Assembly (NCBI GenBank): GCA_030654695.1
Contig: JAURWY010000004.1
Location: 1 to 39,086, forward strand
Length of the DNA stretch: 39,086 bases
Reading direction: 5' to 3'
Origin: Polaromonas sp.
GTDB lineage: Bacteria; Pseudomonadota; Gammaproteobacteria; Burkholderiales; Burkholderiaceae_C
Translations under genes and position numbers: made by a program
The notes under the pieces: model-generated
The model's database searches: none
Seen by the model: only the letters and a program-made list of their open reading frames with translations
Told to the model about the DNA's origin: nothing
Shown here: positions 17,350 to 27,048 of the stretch, in pieces
Layout: every line of letters begins with the position of its first letter
Numbering within the stretch: the stretch's first letter is position 1

Positions 17350-17964
17350 TTACAAAGAACCCTTGGTAGACGGAATCACACCGGCCATGCGCGGGTCTAG
17401 CTCCAGCGCCATGCGCAGGGCGCGGGCGAAGGCTTTGAACACCGTTTCAGCTTGGTGGTGGGCGTTTTCGCCGCGCAGATTGTCAATGTGCAGGGTGACA
17501 AAGGCGTGGTTCGCAAAGCCTTGGAAAAACTCAAAAGCCAGTTGCGAGTCAAACGTGCCGATCATGCCGCTGGTGAACGGCACGTTCATCACCAGACCAG
17601 GACGACCAGAAAAATCGATGACCACGCGGCTCAAGGCCTCGTCCAGCGGCACATAAGCGTGGCCGTAACGGCGCAGACCTTTTTTGTCACCAACCGCCAG
17701 CGCCACCGCTTGACCCAAGGTGATGCCGACGTCTTCCACCGTGTGGTGGCCGTCAATGTGCAAGTCGCCAGCGGCTTGTATGTCCAAGTCGATCAGCCCG
17801 TGACGGGCGATCTGGTCCAGCATATGGTCAAAAAATCCGATGCCGGTGTTGAGATTCGAGGCGCCGCTGCCGTCCAGATTCACCTTGGCGGTGATTTTGG
17901 TTTCAGCCGTGTTGCGCGTGACTTCAGCGGTGCGCGGAGTGAAAGGTGTAGCGGTGGAGTTCAT
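17350..17964 (-). CDS. hisB: Imidazoleglycerol-phosphate dehydratase HisB (monofunctional)
   Basis: HisB removes water from imidazole glycerol phosphate, the sixth step of histidine synthesis, using two manganese ions. Metal-binding histidine motifs are visible in [34 protein letters not shown] and [12 protein letters not shown]. At 204 aa it has only the dehydratase domain and no histidinol-phosphatase domain, so the phosphatase step must be encoded elsewhere. It overlaps hisC by four bases (ATGA). Confidence 0.97.
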   Translation of the reverse strand: MNSTATPFTPRTAEVTRNTAETKITAKVNLDGSGASNLNTGIGFFDHMLDQIARHGLIDLDIQAAGDLHIDGHHTVEDVGITLGQAVALAVGDKKGLRRYGHAYVPLDEALSRVVIDFSGRPGLVMNVPFTSGMIGTFDSQLAFEFFQGFANHAFVTLHIDNLRGENAHHQAETVFKAFARALRMALELDPRMAGVIPSTKGSL

Positions 17965-19106
17965 AGGGCTTTTTGAAGGGTGGCCAGCAGTTGCGTATTT
18001 TCATCGGACGTGCCAACCGTCAGACGCAGACAGTTGCTCAGCAATGGGTGCATTTTAGAAATATTTTTAACCAACACGCCACCGGCCTTCAGGCGCTCGA
18101 AAACCAGGCCAGCTGCGTCAGCCTCGCCCTCTTGTTTTCCATTGATGCGAACCAGGATCATGTTGGCATCACTGTTCCAGACCGTCAGGCCCGGCATAGC
18201 GCGCAGCGCCTTGAGCAAGCGCTCGCGTTGTTGCACCAGATCAGCGGCTTGCGCGGCGAAGACGTCTTGGTGCTCTAGCGCGAACAGCGCGCACTCGTAA
18301 TTCAGCACGCTGATGTTGTAGGGCGGCCGCACTTTGTCGATCTCGGCGATCAGCGCCTTCGGCCCCATCATGTAGCCCAGACGGACGCCAGCCAAGCCAA
18401 ACTTACTGAGCGTACGCATCAGCAGCACATGGCCGTGGCGGCTGATGCGACCTAAGTAACTCTTGCTCGAAAACGGTTGATAGGCCTCGTCCATGACAAC
18501 CAGACCGCCTAGCGCGCCAACCGCTGTGATGATTTTTTCAATCACCTCGTCGTCCCACAAATTGGCCGTCGGGTTGTTCGGGTAAGCCAAGTAAACGATG
18601 GACGGCTGGTGCTCGGCGATGGCCGCCAGCATGGCCGCTTCATCAAGTTCAAAGTCAGCGGTGAGTGGCACACCGACGAAAGCCAGACCTTGCAACTGCG
18701 CGCTCATGGCGTACATCACGAAGCCGGGCACGGGCGCCAGCACGCTGCCGCCAGGCACATCGCAAGCCAGCGACAGCAAAGAAATCAATTCGTCCGAGCC
18801 ATTGCCCAGCATGATGTCAAAGCCTTCGGGCATGCCAGCGTAGTCGGCCAGCGTGCGGCGCAAGTCGTTGACCCGGCCGTCCGGGTAGCGGTTCAGCGCG
18901 AGCGCACCCAGACGCCGACCAAGCTCGACTTGCAAGTGCGCTGGCAACCGGTGTGGGTTTTCCATGGCATCGAGCTTGACCATGCCGACAGAATCTTGAA
19001 TGGCGTAAGCGTGCATCGACTGCACGTCTTGCCGGATGCGTTTTTTCAACTCGGGGCTGAGCTGGCCTGACGGGTTGACGCTATTGACGCTATTCACGTT
19101 AATCAT
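17961..19106 (-). CDS. hisC: Histidinol-phosphate aminotransferase HisC
   Basis: HisC is the PLP-dependent class I/II aminotransferase that makes histidinol phosphate from imidazole-acetol phosphate and glutamate. The cofactor lysine is K235 ([18 protein letters not shown]). Other hallmarks are [22 protein letters not shown] and [10 protein letters not shown]. The 381-aa protein begins with a low-complexity stretch, NVNSVNSVN, encoded by three 9-base units (19075-19101), the third degenerate. It overlaps hisB and hisD by four bases each, implying translational coupling. Confidence 0.96.
   Translation of the reverse strand: MINVNSVNSVNPSGQLSPELKKRIRQDVQSMHAYAIQDSVGMVKLDAMENPHRLPAHLQVELGRRLGALALNRYPDGRVNDLRRTLADYAGMPEGFDIMLGNGSDELISLLSLACDVPGGSVLAPVPGFVMYAMSAQLQGLAFVGVPLTADFELDEAAMLAAIAEHQPSIVYLAYPNNPTANLWDDEVIEKIITAVGALGGLVVMDEAYQPFSSKSYLGRISRHGHVLLMRTLSKFGLAGVRLGYMMGPKALIAEIDKVRPPYNISVLNYECALFALEHQDVFAAQAADLVQQRERLLKALRAMPGLTVWNSDANMILVRINGKQEGEADAAGLVFERLKAGGVLVKNISKMHPLLSNCLRLTVGTSDENTQLLATLQKAL
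19075..19101. repeat. Three tandem 9-bp units at the start of hisC
   Basis: On the plus strand TTGACGCTA occurs twice (19075-19083 and 19084-19092), followed by the degenerate copy TTCACGTTA (19093-19101). It encodes the SVN-rich start of HisC. The unit is a multiple of three, so copy-number change would keep the frame. Confidence 0.85.
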
Positions 19107-20446
19107 GCGGCACCTCGCATAGGCGGTACGTCGTTCAAGCGCATCTCGGCGGCACGGGCATGGGCTTGCAGACCTTCGCCGTAAGCCAGCTCGGCGGCCA
19201 CCGGGCCCAGCACCTGCGCACCGGCCTGACTGACCTCGATCAGGCTGGAACGTTTTTGAAAGTCATAAACCCCGAGCGGGCTCGAAAAACGCGCTGTACC
19301 GCTGGTGGGCAAGACGTGGTTTGGGCCGACGCAGTAGTCGCCCAGACTTTCGCTGGTGTAGGCGCCCAAAAAAATCGCGCCGGCATGCTTGAGCAAAGGC
19401 TCCCAGCGCTGCGGCTCACGGGTCGAAACTTCGAGGTGTTCTGGCGCAATGCGGTTGCTGATTTCGCAGGCTTCTTCCATGCTGCGGGTTTGAATCAAAG
19501 CGCCTCGGTCATTCAGGGATTTGGCGATGATGGCGGCTCGCGGCATGCTTGGCAGCAGCCGGTCGATGGCGGCCTGCACTGCGTCAATGTAGGCGGCTTC
19601 CGGGCACAGCAAGATGCTTTGCGCCAATTCGTCATGCTCGGCTTGGCTGAACAGATCCATAGCGACCCAGTCGGCTGGCGTGGTGCCGTCAGCCAAGACC
19701 AAAATTTCAGACGGTCCGGCAATCATGTCGATGCCCACGGTGCCAAAAACGCGGCGCTTGGCCGCAGCCACGTAGGCGTTGCCCGGGCCAGTGATCTTGT
19801 CAACCGCTGGCACCGTGGCCGTGCCGTAGGCCAGTGCGGCAACCGCTTGGGCGCCACCGATGGTGAAGACCCGCGTGACGCCGGCCACATAAGCAGCAGC
19901 CAGCACCAGCGGATTTTTGTCGCCACGCGGGGTCGGCACCACCATGATGATCTCGCCAACACCCGCAACATGCGCCGGGATCGCGTTCATCAACACCGAG
20001 GATGGATAAGCCGCTTTGCCGCCGGGCACGTAGATGCCCACGCGATCGAGTGGTGTGACTTTTTGTCCCAGCAAGCTGCCGTCGTCGTCGCGGTAACTCC
20101 AGCTTTCGCCGCAGGCTTTTTTCTGGGCCTCGTGGTAGCTGCGAACCCGTGCTGCGGCCGCTTGCAGTGCAGCGCGCTGAGCTTCGGGCAGCCCTTCAAA
20201 AGCCGTTTTGAGTTCGGCTTGCGTCAGCTCCAAGGCCTGCACACTGCTAGCCTCCAGCCCGTCGAAACGGCTGGTGTACTCGAGCACGGCGGCGTCACCG
20301 CGCAGCTGCACGTCGGCCAGAATCGCCGCGACGCGCTCTTCAATCGCCGCATCGGCGTCGGCTGACCAATGCAAGCGTGCCTTGAAGGCGGCTTCAAAGC
20401 CGCTGGCAAGGGTAGACAGACGGACAGGTTGGGCGACTAGGTTCAT
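19103..20446 (-). CDS. hisD: Histidinol dehydrogenase HisD
   Basis: HisD is the zinc-dependent, NAD-linked enzyme that carries out the last two oxidations, histidinol to histidinaldehyde to histidine. The 447-aa product shows [20 protein letters not shown], the nucleotide-binding region [30 protein letters not shown] and [11 protein letters not shown]. The catalytic Glu-His pair is in [10 protein letters not shown], and zinc-site residues lie in [12 protein letters not shown]. Length and start are standard. It is 17 bases after hisG and overlaps hisC by four bases. Confidence 0.97.
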   Translation of the reverse strand: MNLVAQPVRLSTLASGFEAAFKARLHWSADADAAIEERVAAILADVQLRGDAAVLEYTSRFDGLEASSVQALELTQAELKTAFEGLPEAQRAALQAAAARVRSYHEAQKKACGESWSYRDDDGSLLGQKVTPLDRVGIYVPGGKAAYPSSVLMNAIPAHVAGVGEIIMVVPTPRGDKNPLVLAAAYVAGVTRVFTIGGAQAVAALAYGTATVPAVDKITGPGNAYVAAAKRRVFGTVGIDMIAGPSEILVLADGTTPADWVAMDLFSQAEHDELAQSILLCPEAAYIDAVQAAIDRLLPSMPRAAIIAKSLNDRGALIQTRSMEEACEISNRIAPEHLEVSTREPQRWEPLLKHAGAIFLGAYTSESLGDYCVGPNHVLPTSGTARFSSPLGVYDFQKRSSLIEVSQAGAQVLGPVAAELAYGEGLQAHARAAEMRLNDVPPMRGAA

Positions 20447-20463
20447 TTGAAAAAAAGAAAAAT

Positions 20464-21102
20464 TTAAGCGGCGACAGCCCGGGCCAGCGAATCAATCAGG
20501 CGGCGAATCGGCTCTTGTTTGAGCTTGAGCGCCACTTGATTGACCACCAAGTGCGAGCTGATGTCCATGATGCGTTCAACTTCCACCAAGTGGTTGGCTT
20601 TGAGCGTGTTGCCGGTGGAGACCAAGTCGACAATCGCGTCGGCCAGACCCGTCAAAGGCGCGAGTTCCATGCTGCCATACAGCTTGATCAGGTCGACGTG
20701 AACGCCCTTGCTGGCGAAAAAATCACGTGCAATGCCCACGTACTTGGTGGCGACCTTGAGGCGCGCCCCTTGGCGGACAGCTGCGGCATAGTCAAAGCCA
20801 TCACGCACGGCCACACTGATGCGGCATTTGGCGATTTGCAAATCCAGCGGCTGGTACAAGCCCTGGCTGCCGGATTCGAGTAAGGTGTCTTTGCCCACCA
20901 CACCCAAGTCAGCGCCGCCGTACTGCACATAGGTCGGCACGTCGGTGGCACGCACCAAGACCACGCGCAGGTCGGGCTGGTTGGTGTCCAAAATCAGCTT
21001 GCGTGACTTTTCCGGGTCGTCCAGCACCTCGATACCGGCCGAGCGCAAGAGCGGAAGAATGTCGTCAAAAATGCGTCCCTTGGACAGCGCCAGCGTGATC
21101 AT
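20464..21102 (-). CDS. hisG: ATP phosphoribosyltransferase HisG, short form
   Basis: HisG condenses ATP with PRPP in the committed step of histidine synthesis. At 212 aa it is the short form, ending after the catalytic domain and lacking the C-terminal ACT-like domain that binds histidine. Short HisG needs the HisZ (HisRS-like) partner for activity and feedback control; no hisZ is in the window. Recognisable parts are [31 protein letters not shown] and the PRPP loop [14 protein letters not shown]. It overlaps murA by four bases and starts the his part of the cluster. Confidence 0.96.
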   Translation of the reverse strand: MITLALSKGRIFDDILPLLRSAGIEVLDDPEKSRKLILDTNQPDLRVVLVRATDVPTYVQYGGADLGVVGKDTLLESGSQGLYQPLDLQIAKCRISVAVRDGFDYAAAVRQGARLKVATKYVGIARDFFASKGVHVDLIKLYGSMELAPLTGLADAIVDLVSTGNTLKANHLVEVERIMDISSHLVVNQVALKLKQEPIRRLIDSLARAVAA

Positions 21103-22382
21103 CCTTTGACCCTTTCGATGTCTGCGCCAATGCCGCGCAATTTGGCTTCCATTTGGTCGTAACCGCGGTCTAGGTGGTAAATCCGCTCCACCACAGTTTC
21201 GCCCTCGGCTACCAAGCCGGCGATCACCAAGCTGGCCGACGCCCGTAAATCAGTCGCCATGACAGTGGCACCGGAGAGTTTTTCAACCCCTTCCAGCAAC
21301 GCGACCTTGCCATCGATCTGGATGTTCGCGCCCAATCGCACCATTTCATTGACGTGCATGAAACGGTTTTCAAAAATCGTTTCAGTGACCTTGCTGGTGC
21401 CGTGAGAGATGGCATTCAGCGCCATGAATTGCGCCTGCATGTCGGTTGGGAAGCCCGGGTATTCAGTCGTGCGGAACGACTGCGCCTTGAGCCGGCCCTG
21501 CGACTGGATGCGGATAAAACCATCACCGGCGCTGATCGTCGCGCCGGCTTCGCGCAGCTTCTCGATCACCACTTCCAGATGGTCGGCGCGGCCGTGGCGC
21601 AACACCACGTCACCGCCAGCCGCCGCCACTGCGCACAAAAAGGTGCCAGTTTCAATCCGGTCAGCCACCACTTGATGCGTGCCGCCATGCAAGCGCGCCA
21701 CGCCCTGAATGCGAATGCGCCGGCTGCCGTGGCCGTCAATCTTCGCGCCCATCTTGATCAGCATCTCAGCCAGGTCGCCGATCTCCGGCTCCTGAGCGGC
21801 GTTTTCCAAAACAGTCTCGCCTTCGGCCAGCGCCGCCGCCATCATGAAGTTTTCAGTGCCAGTCACGGTCACCATGTCAGTTGTCAAATGGCAAGCTTGC
21901 AGCCGCGTCAAGCCGGGTGCGAGACGCGCAATCATGTAGCCATGCTCGACCACAATCTCGGCGCCCATCGCTTGCAAACCTTTGATGTGCTGATCGACCG
22001 GCCGTGAGCCAATCGCGCAGCCGCCCGGCAAGGACACCCGGGCGCGACCAAAGCGCGCCAGCAACGGTCCTAGCGCCAACACCGATGCGCGCATGGTTTT
22101 CACCAGTTCGTACGGCGCTTCAGGCGTGTGCAGGCTTCCCGCGTCAATCCGCACAGTGCCGGCATCCGGCTGACCCATTGCGCCCTGCTCGGCCATGACA
22201 CCCATGTTGCGAATCAACTTGAGCATGGTCGAGACGTCTTGCAGCCTCGGCACGTTCGTCAGCGTGACCGGTTCGTCGGTCAGCAGCGCCGCGCAGAGCT
22301 CGGGCAAGGCGGCATTTTTAGCGCCTGAAATATCAACCGTGCCAGACAGCGATGGGCCGCCTTTGATGCGTAGCTTGTCCAT
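21099..22382 (-). CDS. murA: UDP-N-acetylglucosamine 1-carboxyvinyltransferase MurA
   Basis: MurA transfers enolpyruvate from PEP to UDP-GlcNAc, the first committed step of peptidoglycan synthesis in the cytoplasm. The 427-aa protein has the two EPSP-synthase-like domains. The conserved lysine is K22 ([12 protein letters not shown]) and the catalytic loop carries C122 ([15 protein letters not shown]), the fosfomycin target. The presence of Cys instead of Asp predicts the fosfomycin-sensitive form. It lies seven bases after ibaG and overlaps hisG by four bases. Confidence 0.97.
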   Translation of the reverse strand: MDKLRIKGGPSLSGTVDISGAKNAALPELCAALLTDEPVTLTNVPRLQDVSTMLKLIRNMGVMAEQGAMGQPDAGTVRIDAGSLHTPEAPYELVKTMRASVLALGPLLARFGRARVSLPGGCAIGSRPVDQHIKGLQAMGAEIVVEHGYMIARLAPGLTRLQACHLTTDMVTVTGTENFMMAAALAEGETVLENAAQEPEIGDLAEMLIKMGAKIDGHGSRRIRIQGVARLHGGTHQVVADRIETGTFLCAVAAAGGDVVLRHGRADHLEVVIEKLREAGATISAGDGFIRIQSQGRLKAQSFRTTEYPGFPTDMQAQFMALNAISHGTSKVTETIFENRFMHVNEMVRLGANIQIDGKVALLEGVEKLSGATVMATDLRASASLVIAGLVAEGETVVERIYHLDRGYDQMEAKLRGIGADIERVKG

Positions 22383-22389
22383 GATTTTT

Positions 22390-22635
22390 TTAGTTTTGGT
22401 TTTGTTTAGCCCACTCGGCGGGCGTAAAGGTTTTCATCGACAGGGCATGGACTTCGTCGGTCTGCATCCGACCACCCAGCGTGGCATAGACACGCTGATG
22501 CCGCTGAATCAAGCGTTGGCCTTCAAAGATGCTGGAGACGATGGTGGCATACCAATGTCGGCCGTCGCCCGACAGTTCGATGTGCTCGCAGTCAATATTG
22601 GCACTGATGAGGGCCTGAAGTTCGTCGCTGGTCAT
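22390..22635 (-). CDS. ibaG: BolA-family protein IbaG
   Basis: IbaG (YrbA) is a small BolA-like protein linked to iron-sulfur trafficking with monothiol glutaredoxins and to acid stress. The 81-aa product is the single BolA domain: [44 protein letters not shown] (the central FxG...RH region), and the conserved histidine in [16 protein letters not shown]. It sits immediately before murA, the same pairing as in E. coli, where the mla genes also precede it. Confidence 0.93.
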   Translation of the reverse strand: MTSDELQALISANIDCEHIELSGDGRHWYATIVSSIFEGQRLIQRHQRVYATLGGRMQTDEVHALSMKTFTPAEWAKQNQN

Positions 22636-22694
22636 GGTGTTGAAAAATAAGGTCTGTTAGTTCAATGAAATATCGAGGTGCGGCCGTGGGCTTT

Positions 22695-23450
22695 TCAGTG
22701 GCGAATTTTGTAGCCGATTTTCAGCAAGTGCACGGCGATCCAGCTGACCACGATCAAGGCGCCGCCGACAATCCCCAGACTGATCCAAGGGGACACATCG
22801 CTGACGCCAAAAAAGCCATACCGAAAGCCATCGATCATGTAGAAAAACGGGTTCAAATGACTCACCGTTTGCCACGCGGGCGGCAATGAATGGATGGAGT
22901 AGAACACGCCACTCAAAAACGTCAGCGGCATGATGACGAAGTTCTGGAACACCGCCATCTGGTCGAATTTTTCAGCCCACAAACCGGCGATCAAACCCAG
23001 TCCGCCCAACAGTGCTGCACCCAGAAAAGCGAACACCACGATCCACAACGGCGCTTCAAAACTGGGCCGGCCAAAGTACACCGTCACGGCAAAAACACCG
23101 GTGCCGACAGCCAAACCGCGCAGCACCGAAGAACCGACATAGGCCACAAACCAGTGCCAATGCGACAGCGGCGTGAGCAACAAAAACACCAAGTTTCCCA
23201 TGATTTTGCTTTGGATCATGGAAGAAGAGCTGTTGGCAAAGGCGTTTTGCAACACGCTCATCATCACCAGCCCCGGCACCAAAAACGCGGTGTAGCTGAC
23301 GCTTCCATAGACCTTGACCTCGTCTTGCAGCACATGGCCAAAAATCAGCATGTACAGCACGGCCGTCAGAATCGGCGCGCCAACCGTCTGAAAGCCAACC
23401 TTCCAGAAGCGCAAGACTTCTTTGTACAACAGTGTTTGCCAGCCGTTCAT
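22695..23450 (-). CDS. ABC-2 type transporter permease (YadH-like)
   Basis: This 251-aa membrane protein has about six hydrophobic segments and the ABC-2 transporter style of E. coli YadH (LLYKEVLRFWKVGFQTVGAP, then ILTAVLYMLIFGHVL). The typical late segment LTFLSGVFYSIHSLPPAWQ is present. It forms an inner-membrane exporter with the ATPase encoded just upstream, with a four-base overlap. The substrate is unknown. Its position between mlaB and ibaG suggests, but does not prove, an envelope-related role. Confidence 0.9.
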   Translation of the reverse strand: MNGWQTLLYKEVLRFWKVGFQTVGAPILTAVLYMLIFGHVLQDEVKVYGSVSYTAFLVPGLVMMSVLQNAFANSSSSMIQSKIMGNLVFLLLTPLSHWHWFVAYVGSSVLRGLAVGTGVFAVTVYFGRPSFEAPLWIVVFAFLGAALLGGLGLIAGLWAEKFDQMAVFQNFVIMPLTFLSGVFYSIHSLPPAWQTVSHLNPFFYMIDGFRYGFFGVSDVSPWISLGIVGGALIVVSWIAVHLLKIGYKIRH

Positions 23451-24397
23451 GCTGTGACCTCGGCTACCGCAGGGGTGCGGACGGTTTTATCGGACATCAC
23501 TTCGAGGAAGACATCTTCGAGGTCGGCTTTGCGGATTTCAACGTCCTCTGCGACCAAGCCAGCCTCGCGCACGGCCGCCAGATAGTTCTCGATCTCACGC
23601 GCGTTGTGGGCTGGGAACTGCACAATGCGTCCCGTCACGCGCGCCTGCACCGCCAGCGCGTCAGGCAACTCGCGGTCAACCTTGAAGCGCAGCACGTTCG
23701 ACGACGCGCTCTTGAGCAAATCCGATGTGGAATCCAATGCCACCACCCGGCCCTGCTTGAGCATCGCAATGCGTCCGCACAGCGCTTCGGCTTCTTCGAG
23801 GTAATGCGTGGTGAGCAACACGGTGCTGCCCTGCCGGTTCAATTTGGCGATGAACTGCCACAACGTTTGCCGCAACTCCACATCGACACCAGCGGTGGGT
23901 TCGTCGAGCACGATCACAGGCGGCTTGTGCACCAGTGCCAGCGCGACCAGCACGCGCCGCTTCATGCCGCCTGAGAGTTGACGCATGTTGGCGTTGGCTT
24001 TGTCGGTCAGGCCGAGGCTGTTGAGCAACTCGTCAATCCAATCGTCGTTGTGCTTGACGCCGAAATAGCCGGACTGAATACGCAAGGATTCGCGCACCGA
24101 GAAAAAGGGGTCAAACACCAGCTCCTGAGGCACCACGCCGAGCTGGCGACGGGCTTCGGCATAGTCCGTCACGACGTCGTGGCCGTGCACCAAAACCTGA
24201 CCGCTGCTGGCGCGCGACAAGCCCGCCAGAATACTGATCAAGGTGGTTTTACCGGCCCCGTTAGGGCCAAGAAGGCCAAAGAATTCGCCGGGCTGAATGT
24301 CGAAGCTGACATGGTCCAACGCTTGCACGACTGGACCGGGAGCACCCCGGGAAGATTGAAATGTTTTGGAGACGGACTGGAATGAGATAGCGGGCAT
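23447..24397 (-). CDS. ABC transporter ATP-binding protein (YadG-like)
   Basis: This 316-aa ATPase powers the ABC-2 exporter with the downstream permease. It has Walker A GPNGAGKTTLIS, Q-loop GVVPQELVFD, signature LSGGMKRRVLVALAL, Walker B VIVLDEPTAGVD and the switch histidine in LLTTHYLEEAE. The C-terminal 90 residues are the extension common to the YadG/CcmA drug- or polysaccharide-export group. The start lies 37 bases after the mlaB stop. Substrate and role are unknown. Confidence 0.93.
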   Translation of the reverse strand: MPAISFQSVSKTFQSSRGAPGPVVQALDHVSFDIQPGEFFGLLGPNGAGKTTLISILAGLSRASSGQVLVHGHDVVTDYAEARRQLGVVPQELVFDPFFSVRESLRIQSGYFGVKHNDDWIDELLNSLGLTDKANANMRQLSGGMKRRVLVALALVHKPPVIVLDEPTAGVDVELRQTLWQFIAKLNRQGSTVLLTTHYLEEAEALCGRIAMLKQGRVVALDSTSDLLKSASSNVLRFKVDRELPDALAVQARVTGRIVQFPAHNAREIENYLAAVREAGLVAEDVEIRKADLEDVFLEVMSDKTVRTPAVAEVTA

Positions 24398-24434
24398 GAG
24401 CCCTCTATTTTAGGGGCTAGCTGGATGGCAGTGC

Positions 24435-24716
24435 TCAAGCAGGGGATGGAATCAAGGATGCAATCCCGTAGAGGCCAGCCAATTGGCGCAAGCGCGGTGG
24501 CAAGCCCTGCACCCAAAAAATCCGCCCCATGGCCAAAGCCTCACGCCGACATTCCAGCAAAACCGCCAGCGAAGATGAATCAAACTGCGTCATTGCACTG
24601 GCATCCGCGATGACGGGTTCGTTGTCAGCCACAGCGTTGCGCATGGCCAACTTCAGACTGCGCGACCAATCGCTGGCTTGGTCGTGGGTGAGCACGCTGG
24701 GGAGTTTTAGCAGCAT
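24435..24716 (-). CDS. mlaB: STAS-domain protein MlaB
   Basis: MlaB is the small cytoplasmic STAS protein that binds MlaF and stabilises the MlaFEDB phospholipid transporter. The 93-aa product has the STAS-fold segments ADASAMTQFDSSSLAVLLEC and EALAMGRIFWVQGLPPRLRQ. The ATG at 24716 has AGGA seven bases upstream and is preferred to a TTG at 24737. STAS sequences diverge quickly, and the assignment rests partly on its place after mlaC. Confidence 0.88.
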   Translation of the reverse strand: MLLKLPSVLTHDQASDWSRSLKLAMRNAVADNEPVIADASAMTQFDSSSLAVLLECRREALAMGRIFWVQGLPPRLRQLAGLYGIASLIPSPA

Positions 24717-24764
24717 GGCAGATCCTGTTTTGAACAATCACTCACGATGAACCTGTCGCCCCAA

Positions 24765-25406
24765 TCAGCGCTTCTTTTCGCCTGAGCCACTTTTATTACG
24801 CTGTGCGAGCGTCGCGATCAAACCGTCAATGCCGCGTGCTGAAATTTCTTGCGCAAATTGTGTTCGGTAGGTTTCCACCATCCAGATGCCTAGCACGTTG
24901 AAGTCGTAAATCTTCCAGCCATTAGCCGTTTTTTCCATTCGGTAATCCAGTTGCACGGCATCACCGCGGCCGATGACCTCGGTACGCACAATCACTTCAG
25001 TGTCAGCCGCACCCGCGCGCAACGGTTTGACCTCGACGGTCTGGTCTTTCACTTGGCTCAGCGCACCGGCGTAAGTGCGCACCAGCATATTTTTGAACTC
25101 ATCTTGCAAGCGTTTTTGTTGCTCGGGCGTCGCTTGGCGCCAGTTGCGACCCACGGCAGAAGCCGTCATGCGGGTGAAGTTCACATTCGGCATGACTTTG
25201 CTGTCGACAAAGGCCGTGATCTTGCTCACATCACCCTTTTGCACATCTTTATCAGCCTTGATGTTGTTCAGCACATCCGTGGAGAGTCGACGGATCATCT
25301 CATCCGCCCCCTCTTCGGCGGCGCGCGCGGCGGGCGTAGCCAACAATAACAGTACGCTCAGCGAAGCTGTCAGTAAACGGGTCAAATCTCGTCGGTTCAA
25401 TGTCAT
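24765..25406 (-). CDS. mlaC: Periplasmic phospholipid carrier MlaC
   Basis: MlaC shuttles phospholipids across the periplasm between outer-membrane MlaA and the inner-membrane MlaFEDB complex. The 213-aa product starts with a signal peptide (RRDLTRLLTASLSVLLLLAT...ARA). The Tol_Tol_Ttg2 domain has FVDSKVMPNVNFTRMTASAVGRNW, EFKNMLVRTYAGALS and GWKIYDFNVLGIWMVETYRTQF. The last stretch is a strong family signature. It lies 163 bases after mlaA, a gap containing a nested inverted repeat. Confidence 0.95.
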   Translation of the reverse strand: MTLNRRDLTRLLTASLSVLLLLATPAARAAEEGADEMIRRLSTDVLNNIKADKDVQKGDVSKITAFVDSKVMPNVNFTRMTASAVGRNWRQATPEQQKRLQDEFKNMLVRTYAGALSQVKDQTVEVKPLRAGAADTEVIVRTEVIGRGDAVQLDYRMEKTANGWKIYDFNVLGIWMVETYRTQFAQEISARGIDGLIATLAQRNKSGSGEKKR

Positions 25407-25498
25407 GTAATTCTTTCAATCTGGCGAAGGCGAGAGCGTCTAGTTAGCAGCAAATGCAGTCTTGCGCTTTTCGCCAAGTATCGGATGCCCTGTTTTGC

Positions 25499-25551
25499 GC
25501 ATAGGCAGAAGTTCTAAAGTCCTTAAAAAAAGAACTGTTAAACCCCTATGC
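25499..25551 (-). other. Nested inverted repeats between mlaA and mlaC
   Basis: GCATAGG (25499-25505) pairs with CCTATGC (25545-25551), and inside it AGTTCT (25510-25515) pairs with AGAACT (25531-25536). The inner loop is A-rich on the plus strand, so U-rich in the mRNA. The mla transcript could fold here into a structure for partial termination, processing or mRNA stability. It is not a classic terminator because no T-run follows the outer stem. Confidence 0.4.
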
Positions 25552-25569
25552 CCATGCGATGTTCAGGTG

Positions 25570-26406
25570 TCAGGGCGAAGTATGGGTGCCTGTGGGTGAA
25601 ACCTGTTGGCTGCTAGGCGCTGGTGAAGCTCCTTCCTTGGGCGGAGCCGGTAAGTCGTAGCGTTCCTCGTCCAAAATCACATCGGTGCGTGGCCCGAAGA
25701 TCCGCGCACGCCTGCGCTGCAGATAGGCATCTCTGGTGAAGCTGTACTTGTCAAGTGCGGCTGCATCGAGCAGTTCGCCAGCGCGCAACAGACTCGCCCG
25801 ACGGTCAACCAAGCGCAAAGTGAGCAAGGTATTGCGCAGCGCCACATCATCGACACGGCCCACCAAGTTGCCTTGAGCGTCGACCGGCAAGGCCAGCGAG
25901 TCACGCAAGGTCGAAGGACCGAACAAAGGCAACACAACATAAGGCCCGGTTGGCATGCCCCAGAAACCTAGCGTCTGGCCAAAGTCTTCCGTGTGTTTTT
26001 GCAGCTTCAAGTCACTGGCCACATCAATCAAACCAACGAGCCCAATGGTCGTATTCACGCCAACGCGAAACAAGGTCTCTACAGACTCTGCGGGCTTGAG
26101 CTGAAGCAGGTTATTGACGAGTGACCAGACATCCGTGATATTGCCAAAGAAATTATTGACCCCAGTTCGCATGATTTGTGGCGTGACATTTTGGTAAGCC
26201 GTCGCCACTGGCTTGAGGACCGCTTGGTCCAGCCCTTCGTTGAAGTTGGACACGTTGCGGTTGAACGGCTCCCAAGGATCACGCGGGTTGGCGTTCGGCG
26301 ACATGGCGCAACCTTGGAGCACAGCCAGCACCAGCGCAATGGAGACTAGAAAAACAGCCCTGGTAAAGCGTGAAAAAATCGGCGTCGAGGTAGAAAGTAT
26401 GTTCAT
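25570..26406 (-). CDS. mlaA: Outer-membrane lipoprotein MlaA (VacJ)
   Basis: MlaA removes mislocalised phospholipids from the outer leaflet of the outer membrane and passes them to MlaC. The 278-aa product has a lipoprotein signal ending in the lipobox LQGC. The mature protein has the VacJ signature PRDPWEPFNRNVSNFNEGLD. Other family blocks are TGVNNFFGNITDVWSLVNNL, ADFGQTLGF-like EDFGQTLGFWGMPTGPYV and PLFGPSTLRDSLAL. The C-terminal 40 residues are proline- and serine-rich. It overlaps mlaD by four bases, so in this lineage the lipoprotein is encoded with the transporter, unlike E. coli where it is separate. Confidence 0.95.
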   Translation of the reverse strand: MNILSTSTPIFSRFTRAVFLVSIALVLAVLQGCAMSPNANPRDPWEPFNRNVSNFNEGLDQAVLKPVATAYQNVTPQIMRTGVNNFFGNITDVWSLVNNLLQLKPAESVETLFRVGVNTTIGLVGLIDVASDLKLQKHTEDFGQTLGFWGMPTGPYVVLPLFGPSTLRDSLALPVDAQGNLVGRVDDVALRNTLLTLRLVDRRASLLRAGELLDAAALDKYSFTRDAYLQRRRARIFGPRTDVILDEERYDLPAPPKEGASPAPSSQQVSPTGTHTSP

Positions 26407-26912
26407 TTTTGAGTTCCCGTGCCTGCAGCGGGTGCAGCCGAACTGGTCGAGCCGCTGTCTGCGGCCTTGCTGTACAAAAACTGACTGATGAGGTTTTCGA
26501 GCACCACGGCAGACTGGGTTTGGTTGATCACGTCACCAGACGCCAACAGCTTCTCTTCAGCGCCAGGCTCAATGCCGATATACTGCTCACCCAACAAACC
26601 GCTGGTGAGAATTTTCAGTGAGCTGTCCTTGGGGAAAACGTAGCGGCTTTCCAAGGCCAGATGAACACTCGCCTGATAACGCTTGTCATCAAAGCTGATG
26701 CTGTCGACGCGCCCGACCACCACACCAGCGCTTTTGACAGCGGCGCGCGGCTTCAAACCACCGATATTGTCGAATCTAGCGACCACCGGATAAGACGTGT
26801 CGACCCACTGAAAACTCATCAAGTTGGCTGACTTCAAGGCCAGAAAAAGAAGGGCAATCCCTCCAATCAACACAAAAAGGCCGACCCACACATCGGTTCT
26901 GGTACGTGACAT
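26403..26912 (-). CDS. mlaD: MCE-domain protein MlaD
   Basis: MlaD forms the periplasmic hexameric MCE ring of the MlaFEDB complex. The 169-aa protein has an N-terminal membrane helix (VGLFVLIGGIALLFLALKSA), then one MCE domain (VVARFDNIGGLKPRAAVKSA, GVVVGRVDSISFDD, GLLGEQYIGIEPG). A short C-terminal helix (SAVVLENLISQFLYS) lines the lipid channel. The tail is alanine/serine-rich. It lies 136 bases after mlaE, with no recognised promoter in that gap. Confidence 0.95.
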   Translation of the reverse strand: MSRTRTDVWVGLFVLIGGIALLFLALKSANLMSFQWVDTSYPVVARFDNIGGLKPRAAVKSAGVVVGRVDSISFDDKRYQASVHLALESRYVFPKDSSLKILTSGLLGEQYIGIEPGAEEKLLASGDVINQTQSAVVLENLISQFLYSKAADSGSTSSAAPAAGTGTQK

Positions 26913-27048
26913 GACTTGCTTTCAAAAACATCAAACGGGACAGCTCAGAGAGCTCACGAATCCCGTATCAAAAAAATAACCGTGGCATTTTCTCATGTGA
27001 CGGCGGCTCACGCATGGCAGTACACAAAGCACTGCAACTCCATTTGTA

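Noticed and set aside
19160..20365. 401-codon open frame on the plus strand
   Set aside because: It is antisense to hisD and has no family resemblance.
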